Source of the DNA: Novosphingobium sp.
GTDB taxonomy: Bacteria; Pseudomonadota; Alphaproteobacteria; Sphingomonadales; Sphingomonadaceae
Direction of reading: 5' to 3'
DNA length: 9,067 bases
Assembly (NCBI GenBank): GCA_021299075.1
Contig: JAJTFU010000062.1
Location: 1-9,067, forward strand
Part shown: in pieces, positions 1 to 7,164 of the stretch
Numbering within the stretch: the first letter of the stretch is position 1
Layout: each line of letters starts with the position of its first letter
The notes under the pieces: generated by a model
The model's input: the letters and a program-made list of their open reading frames with translations, nothing else
Told to the model about the DNA's origin: nothing
Database searches by the model: none
Program-made: the position numbers and the translations under genes

Positions 1-452
1 TCGATGCCGACCACCGCGAGATTGACCGGCACAGGTCGACCCTGGTCTGCCGGCTGTTCGACGGACCGGACGGCGCGGCCCGGCTGGCCCAGACCAACAT
101 CTACGACTGGCCCGACGACACCCGCGAGATCCGCTATTTCGACGGGGTGCTGCAGGGCGACCGGATCAACATCTCCAACGTCAACATCGATGGCTGGGTT
201 GCGCCGCTGGCGATGGACGAGACGCAGCGCACGATCATGGTGCTGTGGACCCGCGCCGGAGCGCCCGACTTTCGCTATTACGAGATGATCACCGTGGCCG
301 AAGACGGCCGCGCCAAGAACCGCACCTGGCACTGGTACGACAAGGGCCGGCTGTTCCAGCGCACCCTGATCAACGAGGACTATGTGACCGCCGACTGGCA
401 GGCGCACGACGACCCTTCATTCTATGCCTTCCAGCCAAGGGCCCCGCGATGA
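1..452 (+). CDS. 3' part of a lipocalin-like protein of unknown function
   Basis: This is an open frame with no start inside the window. Reading begins at base 3 and gives 149 residues before the TGA at 450-452, so the N-terminus is missing. The visible part is rich in alternating hydrophobic and aromatic strands. Near its C-terminus is a run with FRYYEMITV, then KNRTWHWYDKGRLFQRTLI and E, a pattern seen in small calycin/lipocalin-like beta-barrel proteins that bind a hydrophobic ligand. I recognise the style but not a named family, and the ligand is unknown. Its stop overlaps the start of the next gene (ATGA), so the two are almost certainly co-transcribed and translationally coupled. An internal ATG at 147 is not the real start, because the same frame stays open with coherent protein-like sequence back to the window edge. 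Confidence is high that it is coding and low on function. Confidence 0.75.
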   Translation, partial: DADHREIDRHRSTLVCRLFDGPDGAARLAQTNIYDWPDDTREIRYFDGVLQGDRINISNVNIDGWVAPLAMDETQRTIMVLWTRAGAPDFRYYEMITVAEDGRAKNRTWHWYDKGRLFQRTLINEDYVTADWQAHDDPSFYAFQPRAPR

Positions 453-1093
453 GCCAGAGCGTACTGCTGGCGATCCATACCGTGGTCCTGGGCTACTGGC
501 TGGGCTCGGACCTCGTCATCAACAGCGAGTATCGCTTCATCGTCCACCGCCATGACCTGCCGGTCGCGGCACGGCAGGAGATGACCGATCACCTGATGAA
601 GGTCGATCAGCACGTGCGCTATGCCCTGGTGCTGCAGGCCATGCTCGGCACGATGCTGCTCGCCGGGCTGGGCCTGCTGCCCGTCAGCCTGGGCGGGATT
701 GCCCTGGTTGCCGGTCTGGCCTGGCTGGGACTGGTCGAGGCGACCCATCGCACCCGCAAGTCCGCCCTGGGCCTGCGGCTCGCCCTGCTTGACCGCGTGG
801 TGCGGTATGGCCTGGCCCTGGCGCTGCTAGCTCTGGCATTCACGCAGGCGGATTGGCCGGTCTGGCTGCGGCTGAAGCTCGGTCTCTTCGCCGGGGTAAT
901 CGGTTGCGGCTTGCTGATCCGGTTCCAGTTGATCCGGCACTTCAGCACCTGGGGCGAAGTGCTGGCAGAGGGCTCCACGCCTGAGCGCGAGGCCAGTCTG
1001 CGCGCAACCTATCGCCGGGCCACTTCGATCCTGTCCGGCCTGTGGCTGCAGGTCTTCGCCATCGCCGCGCTGGCCGTGCTGCGGCCGTTCTGA
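449..1093 (+). CDS. six-helix integral membrane protein, paralogue of the 3842-4525 product
   Basis: The product has 214 residues. The start is the ATG at 449, which overlaps the upstream stop as ATGA and has AAGGG at 437-441 seven bases before it. The same frame is open further upstream, but that extension has no protein character. Hydrophobic segments lie near residues 5-27, 58-78, 80-98, 117-134, 142-162 and 193-211. The arginine/lysine-rich loops between helices 1-2, 3-4 and 5-6 predict an N-out, C-out topology. Helix 1 carries H10, then W17-L-G-S-D21, which recalls the His/Trp-Gly first helix of CopD- and HemJ-like cofactor or metal membrane proteins; this is only a resemblance. The cytoplasmic loop before helix 6 contains LAEGS at 172-176. 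The same landmarks recur in the minus-strand protein at 3842-4525. The function is unknown. Membrane-protein identity is firm. Confidence 0.85.
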   Translation: MSQSVLLAIHTVVLGYWLGSDLVINSEYRFIVHRHDLPVAARQEMTDHLMKVDQHVRYALVLQAMLGTMLLAGLGLLPVSLGGIALVAGLAWLGLVEATHRTRKSALGLRLALLDRVVRYGLALALLALAFTQADWPVWLRLKLGLFAGVIGCGLLIRFQLIRHFSTWGEVLAEGSTPEREASLRATYRRATSILSGLWLQVFAIAALAVLRPF

Positions 1094-1100
1094 CGGCAAA

Positions 1101-1138
1101 GGAAAGGGGCGGCAGCCTGGCTGGCCACCGCCCCTTCC
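1101..1138. terminator. probable bidirectional terminator hairpin between convergent genes
   Basis: AAGGGGCGG (1104-1112) pairs perfectly with CCGCCCCTT (1128-1136). The stem can extend by GG/CC if one A is bulged. The loop is about 15 bases. The hairpin lies eight bases after the plus-strand stop at 1093 and 17 bases beyond the minus-strand stop at 1155, as expected for a shared terminator. The U-tract is poor on the plus strand; on the minus strand the stem runs into a modest pyrimidine stretch (TTTCCTTT). Either direction may therefore be only partly efficient. Confidence 0.5.
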
Positions 1139-1154
1139 TGTCATTCCACCGGCG

Positions 1155-3698
1155 TCAGAAGTTGACGCTGGCTTCCACGCCAAAGGTCCGCCCGCGCCGC
1201 AGCGTGGCGAAGAAGGCGCGCGGGGTGCCGGTTTCGATCTGGGCCGGCCGGCCATCGAAGGTGACCGAAGCGGCCGGCGGCAGACCAGTCGTGCCCGCGC
1301 CATAGCGCAGGTCGAACCAGCGGGTTGCCAAGGGAATCGAATCCTCGTCAGTCAGGTTGCGGCCGAACACCGCGATAGAGAACCGCTCGGTCTTGATCCC
1401 CAGCCGCGCGTTGAGCAGGAAGGCATCGCCGGTCTTCGCCAGGTTATCGACCTGGATGTACTTCGCATCCTCGTAGCTGAAGTTCGAGTTGGCGAAGAAC
1501 TCCAGCCCGTTCGAATTCAGCTCCTTCGACCAGCTGACCGAACCGTTGACGATGATCGGGCTGCCCAGCGGCAGCTTGCGCCCGCTGATGTCACACAGCG
1601 CCTTGCCGGCCGGGGTCGGGTTGCGGGTATCGAAGTTCGGACGCAGGCCGCCCGAATTGAGGATGAACTCATCCGCGTCGCAGCCTTCGGTGAACTTCGC
1701 ATCGACGTAGGACAGGCCCAGGTTGATCAGCAGGTTATCCGCCGGCGCAGCGGTGATTTCCAGCTCAAGCCCCTTGGTCTGCGCCTTGCCCGCGTTCGAG
1801 ACGATCGAGGTGACCGCACCGGTGCCGGCCGGGTTGGGGATCGAGGTGGTCAGCTGGTAATCGGTCAGCTCGTTATAGAAGCCAGTGATGTTGACCCGCA
1901 GACGGCGGTCCAGCGCATCGAACTTCACGCCCAGTTCCCCGCCTTTGGACTTTTCAGGCAGGTAATTGACGAACTGCGTCCCCGGATACTGGGTTTCGGC
2001 GGTCACCCCGGCCGTGCCGTTGAAACCGCCGGGCTTCCGCCCCGTGGCGAAGACGGCATAGATCAGCGTGCCGCCCGGCGTGGTGTAATTGACCGTGATA
2101 CGCGGATCGGTGCCCGAGAACGAACCTGCACCGCGGCAGGTGCCGGTAAAGCCAAAGGTCGAGGCCCGGCCGCTTTCCCCGGCGCAGAAGATCGAGGTGG
2201 CCGTCGAGCGGTCGATCAGCGTCTTGGTTTCCTTGGCGTGGCGCAGTTCGGCCGTGACCGACAGGGCATCGGTGATGTCCCATTCGACCAGGCCGAACAC
2301 GGCCTTGTTCTCGACCGTGGCATATTGCGACAGGTCAGTTCCCAGCGCCAAACCGCCCTTGCCGCTGGCAAAGGTAATGTCGGTCGTCTGGAAGTTCTGC
2401 TTGTAATAGAACCCGCCGATCATCGCGCGGATCGGCTTGTCGTCCGGCGTGCTCAGCCGCAGTTCGGCACTGACGTCCTTCTGCACGTCGCGATTGGAGT
2501 TGGCGAAGGCCGGCTCGGTGTTGAGGGTCGAGGCCAGCGTCCCGCCGAAATAGGCGAAGGCATCCGAATGGTCGGAGTCGGTCCCGAAATAGTTGTAGTT
2601 CTTGCGCCAGCCGCCCAGCGCATGGACCGTCCAGCCCGATCCGCCGACATCCCAGTCGAACACGGAGGTGACCAGGACCTGCTTGTTCTCGATCCCGTCA
2701 AAGGCAGTGCCATCGCGGGTGCCGAAGCTGGGGCTGATCAGCAGCGGATCGGTGTTGAGCCGCACGTTGTTCGGCTGCGGCTGGATCGTGCCGCAGAAGA
2801 ACTGGTTGGTATTGGTCGAGCTGAGCACCGCCGGGGCCAGCGGCACGAATGGCGAGGCTGTGCGATAGCGCGGTGAGCGGAAGCCAGGCTTGCAGTTGTT
2901 GGCAGAAGCGCCCTGGAGGAAGATCGCCAGCGGACCATCCTCGTCGTGCTGCCAGTTGACACGGGTACGCCACTTGATGTCGCTCGACGGTTCAAGCTGC
3001 AGAGTCAGATAGGCCGAGGTGGTCTTTTCGTTGCCGACCTTCTTGCCGGTCAGCTGGTTGGTATACTCACCGCCGTACTTGTAGAACCGGCCACCTGCGC
3101 GGAAGCCGAAGACATCGGGCACGATCTGCCCGCTGACCGACCCGGAAATCTCGTACTCGTCATGCTCGGCCACCCGGCCGCGCGCCGAAACGGTCAGGTC
3201 CTTGCTGGGATCCTTGGTGATATAGTTGATCGCGCCGGCATAGGTATTGCGGCCATAGAGGGCCGACTGCGGGCCCTTGATCACTTCAACCCGCTCGATC
3301 GACTGCGGATCGAAGCCCTGGATATCGCCCTGGTAATAGACGCCATCGACGAAATAGGCCGCGCCGGTTTCCACGCCGGCCTGCACGCCGGCCAGGACGT
3401 TCGATTGCCCGCGAATGACCGGACGATCGGTGCTGCGCCCGAAGGCCTGGCTGAAGCTGATGCCGGTCGACTGCTTGGCGAAATCGTCGATCGAGGTGAG
3501 CCCCAGTTCGTTGATCTTCTCGGACGTCACCACCGAAACCGCGACCGGTGCGTCGGACAGCGTTTCGGCCGTCTTGCGGGCCGTCACGACGATGTCCTTG
3601 ATCGCGCCGTCATCTTCGGTCGGGGCATCCTGGGCCATGGCCAGGCTCGGCGTGAACACCGTTGCCGCCAGCAGCATCACGCGCAGCGAACGCTTCAT
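1155..3698 (-). CDS. TonB-dependent outer-membrane receptor A
   Basis: The product has 847 residues and is predicted to be a 22-strand outer-membrane barrel with an N-terminal plug, importing a ligand with TonB-ExbBD energy. Residues 1-22 form a signal peptide ending AMA before Q23. The TonB box is DIVVTARK (35-42). The plug covers about 45-165 and contains the signature RVEVIKGPQSALYGRN (136-151). The chain ends in phenylalanine, as needed for barrel insertion. Cysteine pairs C269/C302, C505/C521 and C673/C702 lie in presumed extracellular loops and could form disulphides. The ATG at 3698 is chosen over an in-frame GTG at 3707 because the purine-rich GGGAGGTGG ribosome site overlaps that GTG and sits seven bases before the ATG. 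The length is typical of the larger sphingomonad receptors. The ligand cannot be told from sequence; both siderophores and organic nutrients are possible. Two palindromic operators precede it. Confidence 0.95.
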   Translation of the reverse strand: MKRSLRVMLLAATVFTPSLAMAQDAPTEDDGAIKDIVVTARKTAETLSDAPVAVSVVTSEKINELGLTSIDDFAKQSTGISFSQAFGRSTDRPVIRGQSNVLAGVQAGVETGAAYFVDGVYYQGDIQGFDPQSIERVEVIKGPQSALYGRNTYAGAINYITKDPSKDLTVSARGRVAEHDEYEISGSVSGQIVPDVFGFRAGGRFYKYGGEYTNQLTGKKVGNEKTTSAYLTLQLEPSSDIKWRTRVNWQHDEDGPLAIFLQGASANNCKPGFRSPRYRTASPFVPLAPAVLSSTNTNQFFCGTIQPQPNNVRLNTDPLLISPSFGTRDGTAFDGIENKQVLVTSVFDWDVGGSGWTVHALGGWRKNYNYFGTDSDHSDAFAYFGGTLASTLNTEPAFANSNRDVQKDVSAELRLSTPDDKPIRAMIGGFYYKQNFQTTDITFASGKGGLALGTDLSQYATVENKAVFGLVEWDITDALSVTAELRHAKETKTLIDRSTATSIFCAGESGRASTFGFTGTCRGAGSFSGTDPRITVNYTTPGGTLIYAVFATGRKPGGFNGTAGVTAETQYPGTQFVNYLPEKSKGGELGVKFDALDRRLRVNITGFYNELTDYQLTTSIPNPAGTGAVTSIVSNAGKAQTKGLELEITAAPADNLLINLGLSYVDAKFTEGCDADEFILNSGGLRPNFDTRNPTPAGKALCDISGRKLPLGSPIIVNGSVSWSKELNSNGLEFFANSNFSYEDAKYIQVDNLAKTGDAFLLNARLGIKTERFSIAVFGRNLTDEDSIPLATRWFDLRYGAGTTGLPPAASVTFDGRPAQIETGTPRAFFATLRRGRTFGVEASVNF

Positions 3699-3701
3699 AA
3701 A

Positions 3702-3712
3702 ATCCACCTCCC
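3702..3712 (-). promoter_or_regulatory. strong ribosome binding site of receptor A that decides its start
   Basis: On the minus strand this reads AGGGAGGTGGA, a near-ideal Shine-Dalgarno sequence, seven bases before the ATG at 3698. It overlaps the alternative GTG codon at 3707, which argues against that codon being the start. Confidence 0.8.
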
Positions 3713-3716
3713 TATT

Positions 3717-3733
3717 GGCGGGCGATTCCCGCC
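3717..3733 (-). other. GC-rich stem-loop in the receptor A leader
   Basis: GGCGGG (3717-3722) pairs with CCCGCC (3728-3733) around a five-base loop. In the transcript it lies just upstream of the ribosome binding site. There is no U-tract after it, so it is not a standard terminator. It could stabilise the message end or affect ribosome access; this is inference from the pairing alone. Confidence 0.3.
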
Positions 3734-3753
3734 GATGGGAAAGCTTCGACAGG

Positions 3754-3775
3754 TGGACAAAAGTTGTCCAGACAA
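3754..3775. promoter_or_regulatory. operator A1: imperfect palindrome with an extra inverted half-site
   Basis: TTGTCCAGACAA (3764-3775) matches the palindrome found three more times in this window, with one central change (A for G). Immediately before it, TGGACAA (3754-3760) is the inverted complement of TTGTCCA with a three-base spacer, so there are three half-sites in a row. It lies upstream of receptor A's start, centred 31 bases from operator A2, close to three helical turns. This suggests two dimers of one regulator binding the same DNA face. Confidence 0.6.
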
Positions 3776-3794
3776 TTCACACAGCGAACATAAC

Positions 3795-3806
3795 TTGTCC
3801 GGACAA
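3795..3806. promoter_or_regulatory. operator A2: perfect 12-base palindrome TTGTCCGGACAA
   Basis: This is a perfect twofold-symmetric site between the stop of the 3842-4525 gene and the start of receptor A. Such a site is expected to bind a dimeric helix-turn-helix repressor. GntR, TetR and MarR families are all possible, and the exact family cannot be told from the site. No regulator gene is in the window. Its presence implies that receptor A has its own regulated promoter rather than depending only on read-through from the upstream gene. Confidence 0.65.
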
Positions 3807-3841
3807 CTGTGGCACGTCAGCAACTACGGTCTGGAAAAGGA

Positions 3842-4525
3842 TCAGGGGATCGGTTTGACCGCCCCCAGATAGGAAGTGACCACCAGCAGCAGGTAAGTCA
3901 GCCAGACCCACCAGCGGGTCTTGTCCATGGTCTTGCGCAGCGGGACCTCGGTTTCGTCGCTCGATCCTTCAGCCAGCAAGCGGCCAAGCTGGGCGCCGAC
4001 CGGCTTGAACGATACGTCGATCATGATTGCCGCCGCAAAGATCGCCCCGAACAGCAGCGCCTTCCAGGCCAACCAAGTTGGCGCAATCGGGTGGCCGGTC
4101 AGCACCGATTCAAGCCCCAGCCAGAGATAGCCGGCGCAGAGCAGGTAGCGGATCCAGCCCTCGATCCGGCGGTTTCGCGCGGCTCGCGGGGTCATGTCAT
4201 GGGCGTGAGCATCGAAAACCAGCCACAGCCAGACCGCCGCGATCGCCCAGCCGAACCAGACGATGGCGATCGGCAGGTCCCACCAGCCGCCCATGTAGGA
4301 TACCGACAGCGACAGCGGCACCATCAGCGCCCAGGCTGCACGCGGCGTCAGATCGACGATCACCAGCAGCTTGAGCAGCGCGATCCGCTGGTCAAGCGTA
4401 TAGAGCTCACGCTTGCGGAAGTGCTGGCCCAGCAGGAACACCCCGACATCCGCCCCCAGCCACAGCACGAACAGCAGCAGGTGGACATAGACCAGCGTCG
4501 GATAGGCAAGGTCGGCAAGGCTCAT
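3842..4525 (-). CDS. six-helix integral membrane protein, paralogue of the 449-1093 product
   Basis: The product has 227 residues. Hydrophobic segments lie near residues 8-31, 63-79, 84-104, 124-142, 151-171 and 204-222. Positively charged loops after helices 1, 3 and 5 predict N-out, C-out topology. Helix 1 carries H15 and then W22-L-G-A-D26. It aligns without gaps to the 449-1093 protein over its first 60 residues (H10/H15, W17/W22, D21/D26, D53/D58, R57/R62). It aligns again late in the chain with a constant offset (K143/K155, LF147/LF159, LAEGS 172/184, LR185/LR197). The loop after helix 3 (residues 105-120) has two histidines and several arginines. The function is unknown; a CopD/HemJ-like cofactor-binding or quinone-linked role is only a guess. 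It is followed in the same direction by receptor A after a 143-base gap. The ribosome site (GGGGGAA, eight bases before ATG) is plausible. Confidence 0.88.
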   Translation of the reverse strand: MSLADLAYPTLVYVHLLLFVLWLGADVGVFLLGQHFRKRELYTLDQRIALLKLLVIVDLTPRAAWALMVPLSLSVSYMGGWWDLPIAIVWFGWAIAAVWLWLVFDAHAHDMTPRAARNRRIEGWIRYLLCAGYLWLGLESVLTGHPIAPTWLAWKALLFGAIFAAAIMIDVSFKPVGAQLGRLLAEGSSDETEVPLRKTMDKTRWWVWLTYLLLVVTSYLGAVKPIP

Positions 4526-4547
4526 GACTCGGTTCCCCCGGCAATTG

Positions 4548-4559
4548 TTGTCCGGACAT
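4548..4559. promoter_or_regulatory. operator B1: palindrome TTGTCCGGACAT before the minus-strand gene
   Basis: The core TGTCCGGACA (4549-4558) is a perfect palindrome identical to the centre of operator A2. It lies 23 bases upstream of the membrane-protein start at 4525. On the minus strand it would cover the -10 region of a promoter whose -35 is TTGTCA (4577-4582) with a 17-base spacer, which suggests repression by blocking polymerase. Confidence 0.65.
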
Positions 4560-4575
4560 CACCACATTTCGCAAC

Positions 4576-4604
4576 TTGACAAAAGCAGAAATGTCCGGAC
4601 AACT
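4576..4604 (+). promoter_or_regulatory. candidate promoter of the receptor B operon, overlapped by an operator
   Basis: TTGACA at 4576-4581 is a consensus -35 hexamer. Seventeen bases later, ACAACT (4599-4604) is a weak -10. The spacer and -10 contain operator B2. The predicted transcript would have a leader of roughly 80 bases before the ATG at 4690. The weak -10 keeps confidence moderate. Confidence 0.45.
4591..4602. promoter_or_regulatory. operator B2: palindrome ATGTCCGGACAA before the receptor B operon
   Basis: It has the same TGTCCGGACA core as B1 and A2, in the mirror arrangement of B1: the mismatched outer base is on the opposite end. Centre-to-centre distance to B1 is 43 bases, about four helical turns. 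It overlaps the candidate plus-strand promoter, so it is the most likely control point for the operon starting at 4690. Confidence 0.65.
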
Positions 4605-4634
4605 TTGGTCTCGCGGGATGGAAACCCTCAATGC

Positions 4635-4659
4635 GCGACCCGTCACAATAAGCGGGCGC
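4635..4659 (+). other. stem-loop in the receptor B leader
   Basis: GCG-A-CCCG (4635-4642) pairs with CGGGCGC (4653-4659), giving seven pairs with one bulged A and a ten-base AU-rich loop. It lies in the predicted untranslated leader, 16 bases before the ribosome binding site AAGGA (4679-4683). There is no match to a riboswitch class I know. It may be chance in GC-rich DNA. Confidence 0.2.
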
Positions 4660-4689
4660 AGGGATCGATCTAACAGGGAAGGACCGACG

Positions 4690-7164
4690 ATGACCCGTAC
4701 TGCACTGCTGAGCGCCGTTTCGCTTGTCGCCATGCTGGCCACCCCGGCCCAGGCGCAGGAAGCGGCAGACAATGACCAGGGGCTTGAGGACATCGTCGTC
4801 ACCGCCCAGCGCCGCGCCGAAAGCGCGCAGGACGTGCCGATCGCGATTACCGCTTTCAACGCCGAGACGCTTGCCACCCGCGGGATCAACACCGCGCTGG
4901 ATGTCACCCAGTTCGTCCCGAACCTGGTCGGCCTCAACAACACCGGTCTGGGAACGGCCAACGCCTATTACCTGCGCGGGGTCGGCAACACGGAATCGAT
5001 CGCGACCTTCGATCCGCCGATCGGCACCTATATCGATGACGTCTACATCAGCCGCCAGAACGCCAACAACTTCAGCTTCTTTGATGTCGAGCGGGTCGAG
5101 GTGCTGCGCGGGCCGCAGGGCACGCTGTTCGGCCGCAACACCACTGGCGGCGCGATTGCCGTGGTGATGAAGGATCCGGGTGACACGACGGGCGGCTACT
5201 TTGAAGCCGGCTTCGGCTCCTACCAGCGCAAGCTGGTCCGCGGCTCGGTCGACCTGCCGGTTTCCTCGTCGCTGTCGTTCAAGATTTCGGCTTACTGGCA
5301 GGACGACAAGGGTTACGCCAAAAACACCACGACCGGTGAAACCATCAACGAGAATGATGGCTGGGGCGCCCGCCTGGGCGTGAAGGCCGCACTGACCGAC
5401 AGCATCACCTGGCGCGCCAGCTACATGCACAGCTACGCCGATGCCTCGAACGTCGCCAACTTCGATTGCGATCCGGCCAATCCAACCAACTGCGATGGTC
5501 GCTTCGTCACGACCGGCCTGCGCAAGGTCAACGATTTCGGCGGGCGCTTTACCGGTCGCAAGGACGATTTCGGCATGGGCAACAAGGCCGAAATGGACAT
5601 GATTACGTCCAACCTCGAAATCGGCGCGGGCGATAATGCCAAGGTCAACCTGATCACCGGCTATCTCAACATGTCGCAGCGCTTTGCGCTCGACTTCTCC
5701 GATGGCCGCGCCCTGCCCAGCCTGACTGTGCCCACGCCGCCGGTTCGGGGCTACACCCTGGGCGGCTTCGTGATCGCCAACGATGGCAAGCACAAGCAGT
5801 TCACCCAGGAAATCAAGCTGTCCGGATCGCTCGGCGATGGGCTGATCGATTACGTCACCGGTGTCTTCTACATCAATGAGAAGAACGACACGGACTTTGC
5901 CGACCTGTTCAACCTGGGCCTCGCCCCGCCGCCGGCCGGTTTCCCGTTCCTGCTGGCTGACCGGCGCCTGAAGAACAATACCGAAGCCTGGGCCGGCTAT
6001 GCCCAGGTTGACGTCAACGCCACCGAAGCGCTGACCCTGACCGCCGGGATCCGCTACACCGACGAAGAGAAGACCTTCAACATCACTGACAACCGCGCCA
6101 GCTGCAACGATGGCACGGTTGAGGCGACCTGCCTGGTCAACGGCAATCTGCGCGCCACCAACGGCGTTGCCATCCCGACCACGATCCGTACCAAGGTCTG
6201 GACCCCGCGCTTTGCGATCAACTACAAGATGAACGACGATGTCCTGCTGTTCCTCAGCGCGACCAAGGGCTTCAAGTCGGGCGGCTGGAACGCCCGCGCC
6301 ACGGCCCCGTCGGAAGCCCTGCCGTTCGGTCCGGAAACCGCCTGGTCCTATGAAGCCGGCGTCAAGGCTGACCTGATGGACAACCGCCTGCGCGTTAACC
6401 TGACCGGCTTCCTGCTGGATATCGAAGGCCTACAGACGCCTTCGGCCTTCACCCGCGCCAACGGCTCGATCGCCTTCATTACCCGCAACTTCGCGAACTA
6501 TCGCAACAAGGGGCTTGAACTCGAAGTCACTGCCCGTCCTGCCGATGGCTTCACCCTGTTCGGCTCGGTCGGGTACATGGATGACGAATACCGGTTGGAC
6601 TCCAGTGCCGCGGCTTTTGACCTTTACGGGGTTCAGGCCGTGGCCGGCCAGCTCGCGGCCTGCCGCGTCCAGCTTGCCGCCGGGCGCACCCCGGTGGGCA
6701 GCGGCGCTGACAACGCCACGGCATGCGGCGTCGGCATCGTTGCTCCCGATGGCACCCTGGCCGAACCGGTCCGCAGCCCGGCCTGGACCATGGCCTTTGG
6801 CGCCAGCTACGAAGCTCCGCTGGGCGGCGGGCTTTCACTGGTCCCCTCGGTCAACGCCAGCTGGCGCGCCGATAGCGAAACCGGGACCAGCGGGGTCAGC
6901 TTCTACAGCCAGCCCTTCACCAGCGCTGGCGGTGTCACCTACGGCGGCAATCTGACCGGTCTGGGCAACTTCGTGACCGGCTCGTTCAGCAAGGCGCGCT
7001 GGATTGCCAATGCCTCGATCACGCTGAAATCCGAAGCCGGCTGGCAGCTGGTGGCAGAGTGCAAGAACTGCTTCGATCAGGAAGCGGTAGAAAGCACCCT
7101 CGCCAACGTCCTTTACCTGAACCCGCCGCGGACCTGGGCGATCCGGGCCAAGTACGACTTCTGA
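4690..7164 (+). CDS. TonB-dependent outer-membrane receptor B
   Basis: The product has 824 residues. The signal peptide (1-22) ends AQA before Q23. The TonB box is DIVVTAQRR (34-42). The plug covers about 45-165 and includes YLRGVGN (94-100), YIDDVY (114-119) and RVEVLRGPQGTLFGRN (135-150). The C-terminus has the CKNC-FD motif (791-796), and the chain ends KYDF with a terminal phenylalanine. Cysteine pairs 260/268, 472/481 and 658/679 lie in presumed outer loops. The ATG at 4690 has AAGGA six bases before it. An in-frame ATG at 4576 is rejected because it would translate through the promoter and operator and push the signal peptide inside the protein. This plug style is typical of the many sphingomonad receptors that import organic nutrients as well as iron chelates. 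It is first in an operon with an exported VOC protein and an MFS permease, which points to a small organic substrate. The ligand is unknown. Confidence 0.95.
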   Translation: MTRTALLSAVSLVAMLATPAQAQEAADNDQGLEDIVVTAQRRAESAQDVPIAITAFNAETLATRGINTALDVTQFVPNLVGLNNTGLGTANAYYLRGVGNTESIATFDPPIGTYIDDVYISRQNANNFSFFDVERVEVLRGPQGTLFGRNTTGGAIAVVMKDPGDTTGGYFEAGFGSYQRKLVRGSVDLPVSSSLSFKISAYWQDDKGYAKNTTTGETINENDGWGARLGVKAALTDSITWRASYMHSYADASNVANFDCDPANPTNCDGRFVTTGLRKVNDFGGRFTGRKDDFGMGNKAEMDMITSNLEIGAGDNAKVNLITGYLNMSQRFALDFSDGRALPSLTVPTPPVRGYTLGGFVIANDGKHKQFTQEIKLSGSLGDGLIDYVTGVFYINEKNDTDFADLFNLGLAPPPAGFPFLLADRRLKNNTEAWAGYAQVDVNATEALTLTAGIRYTDEEKTFNITDNRASCNDGTVEATCLVNGNLRATNGVAIPTTIRTKVWTPRFAINYKMNDDVLLFLSATKGFKSGGWNARATAPSEALPFGPETAWSYEAGVKADLMDNRLRVNLTGFLLDIEGLQTPSAFTRANGSIAFITRNFANYRNKGLELEVTARPADGFTLFGSVGYMDDEYRLDSSAAAFDLYGVQAVAGQLAACRVQLAAGRTPVGSGADNATACGVGIVAPDGTLAEPVRSPAWTMAFGASYEAPLGGGLSLVPSVNASWRADSETGTSGVSFYSQPFTSAGGVTYGGNLTGLGNFVTGSFSKARWIANASITLKSEAGWQLVAECKNCFDQEAVESTLANVLYLNPPRTWAIRAKYDF

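Noticed and set aside
245..448. Upstream in-frame start for the 449-1093 membrane protein
   Set aside because: The extension overlaps the upstream gene in another frame and is arginine-rich with no protein character; the ATGA overlap at 449 and AAGGG site support the later start.
3699..3707. GTG start for receptor A three codons upstream
   Set aside because: The GTG is buried in the Shine-Dalgarno sequence itself; the ATG at 3698 has proper spacing.
2946..3872. 308-residue open frame on the plus strand opposite receptor A
   Set aside because: It lies antisense to a well-supported receptor, has low-complexity composition typical of GC-rich shadow frames, and runs through the operator region.
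4576..4689. Upstream in-frame ATG for receptor B
   Set aside because: It would place the signal peptide internally and translate through the -35 element and operator B2. The ATG at 4690 has a good ribosome site and an immediate signal peptide.
4522..5793. 423-residue open frame on the minus strand opposite receptor B
   Set aside because: It is antisense to the receptor coding region, shows no domain or motif, and crosses the divergent promoter.
5819..5828. TGTCCGG-like half-site inside receptor B
   Set aside because: It is a single half-site without the inverted partner (continues as ATCG), inside coding sequence, and probably chance.
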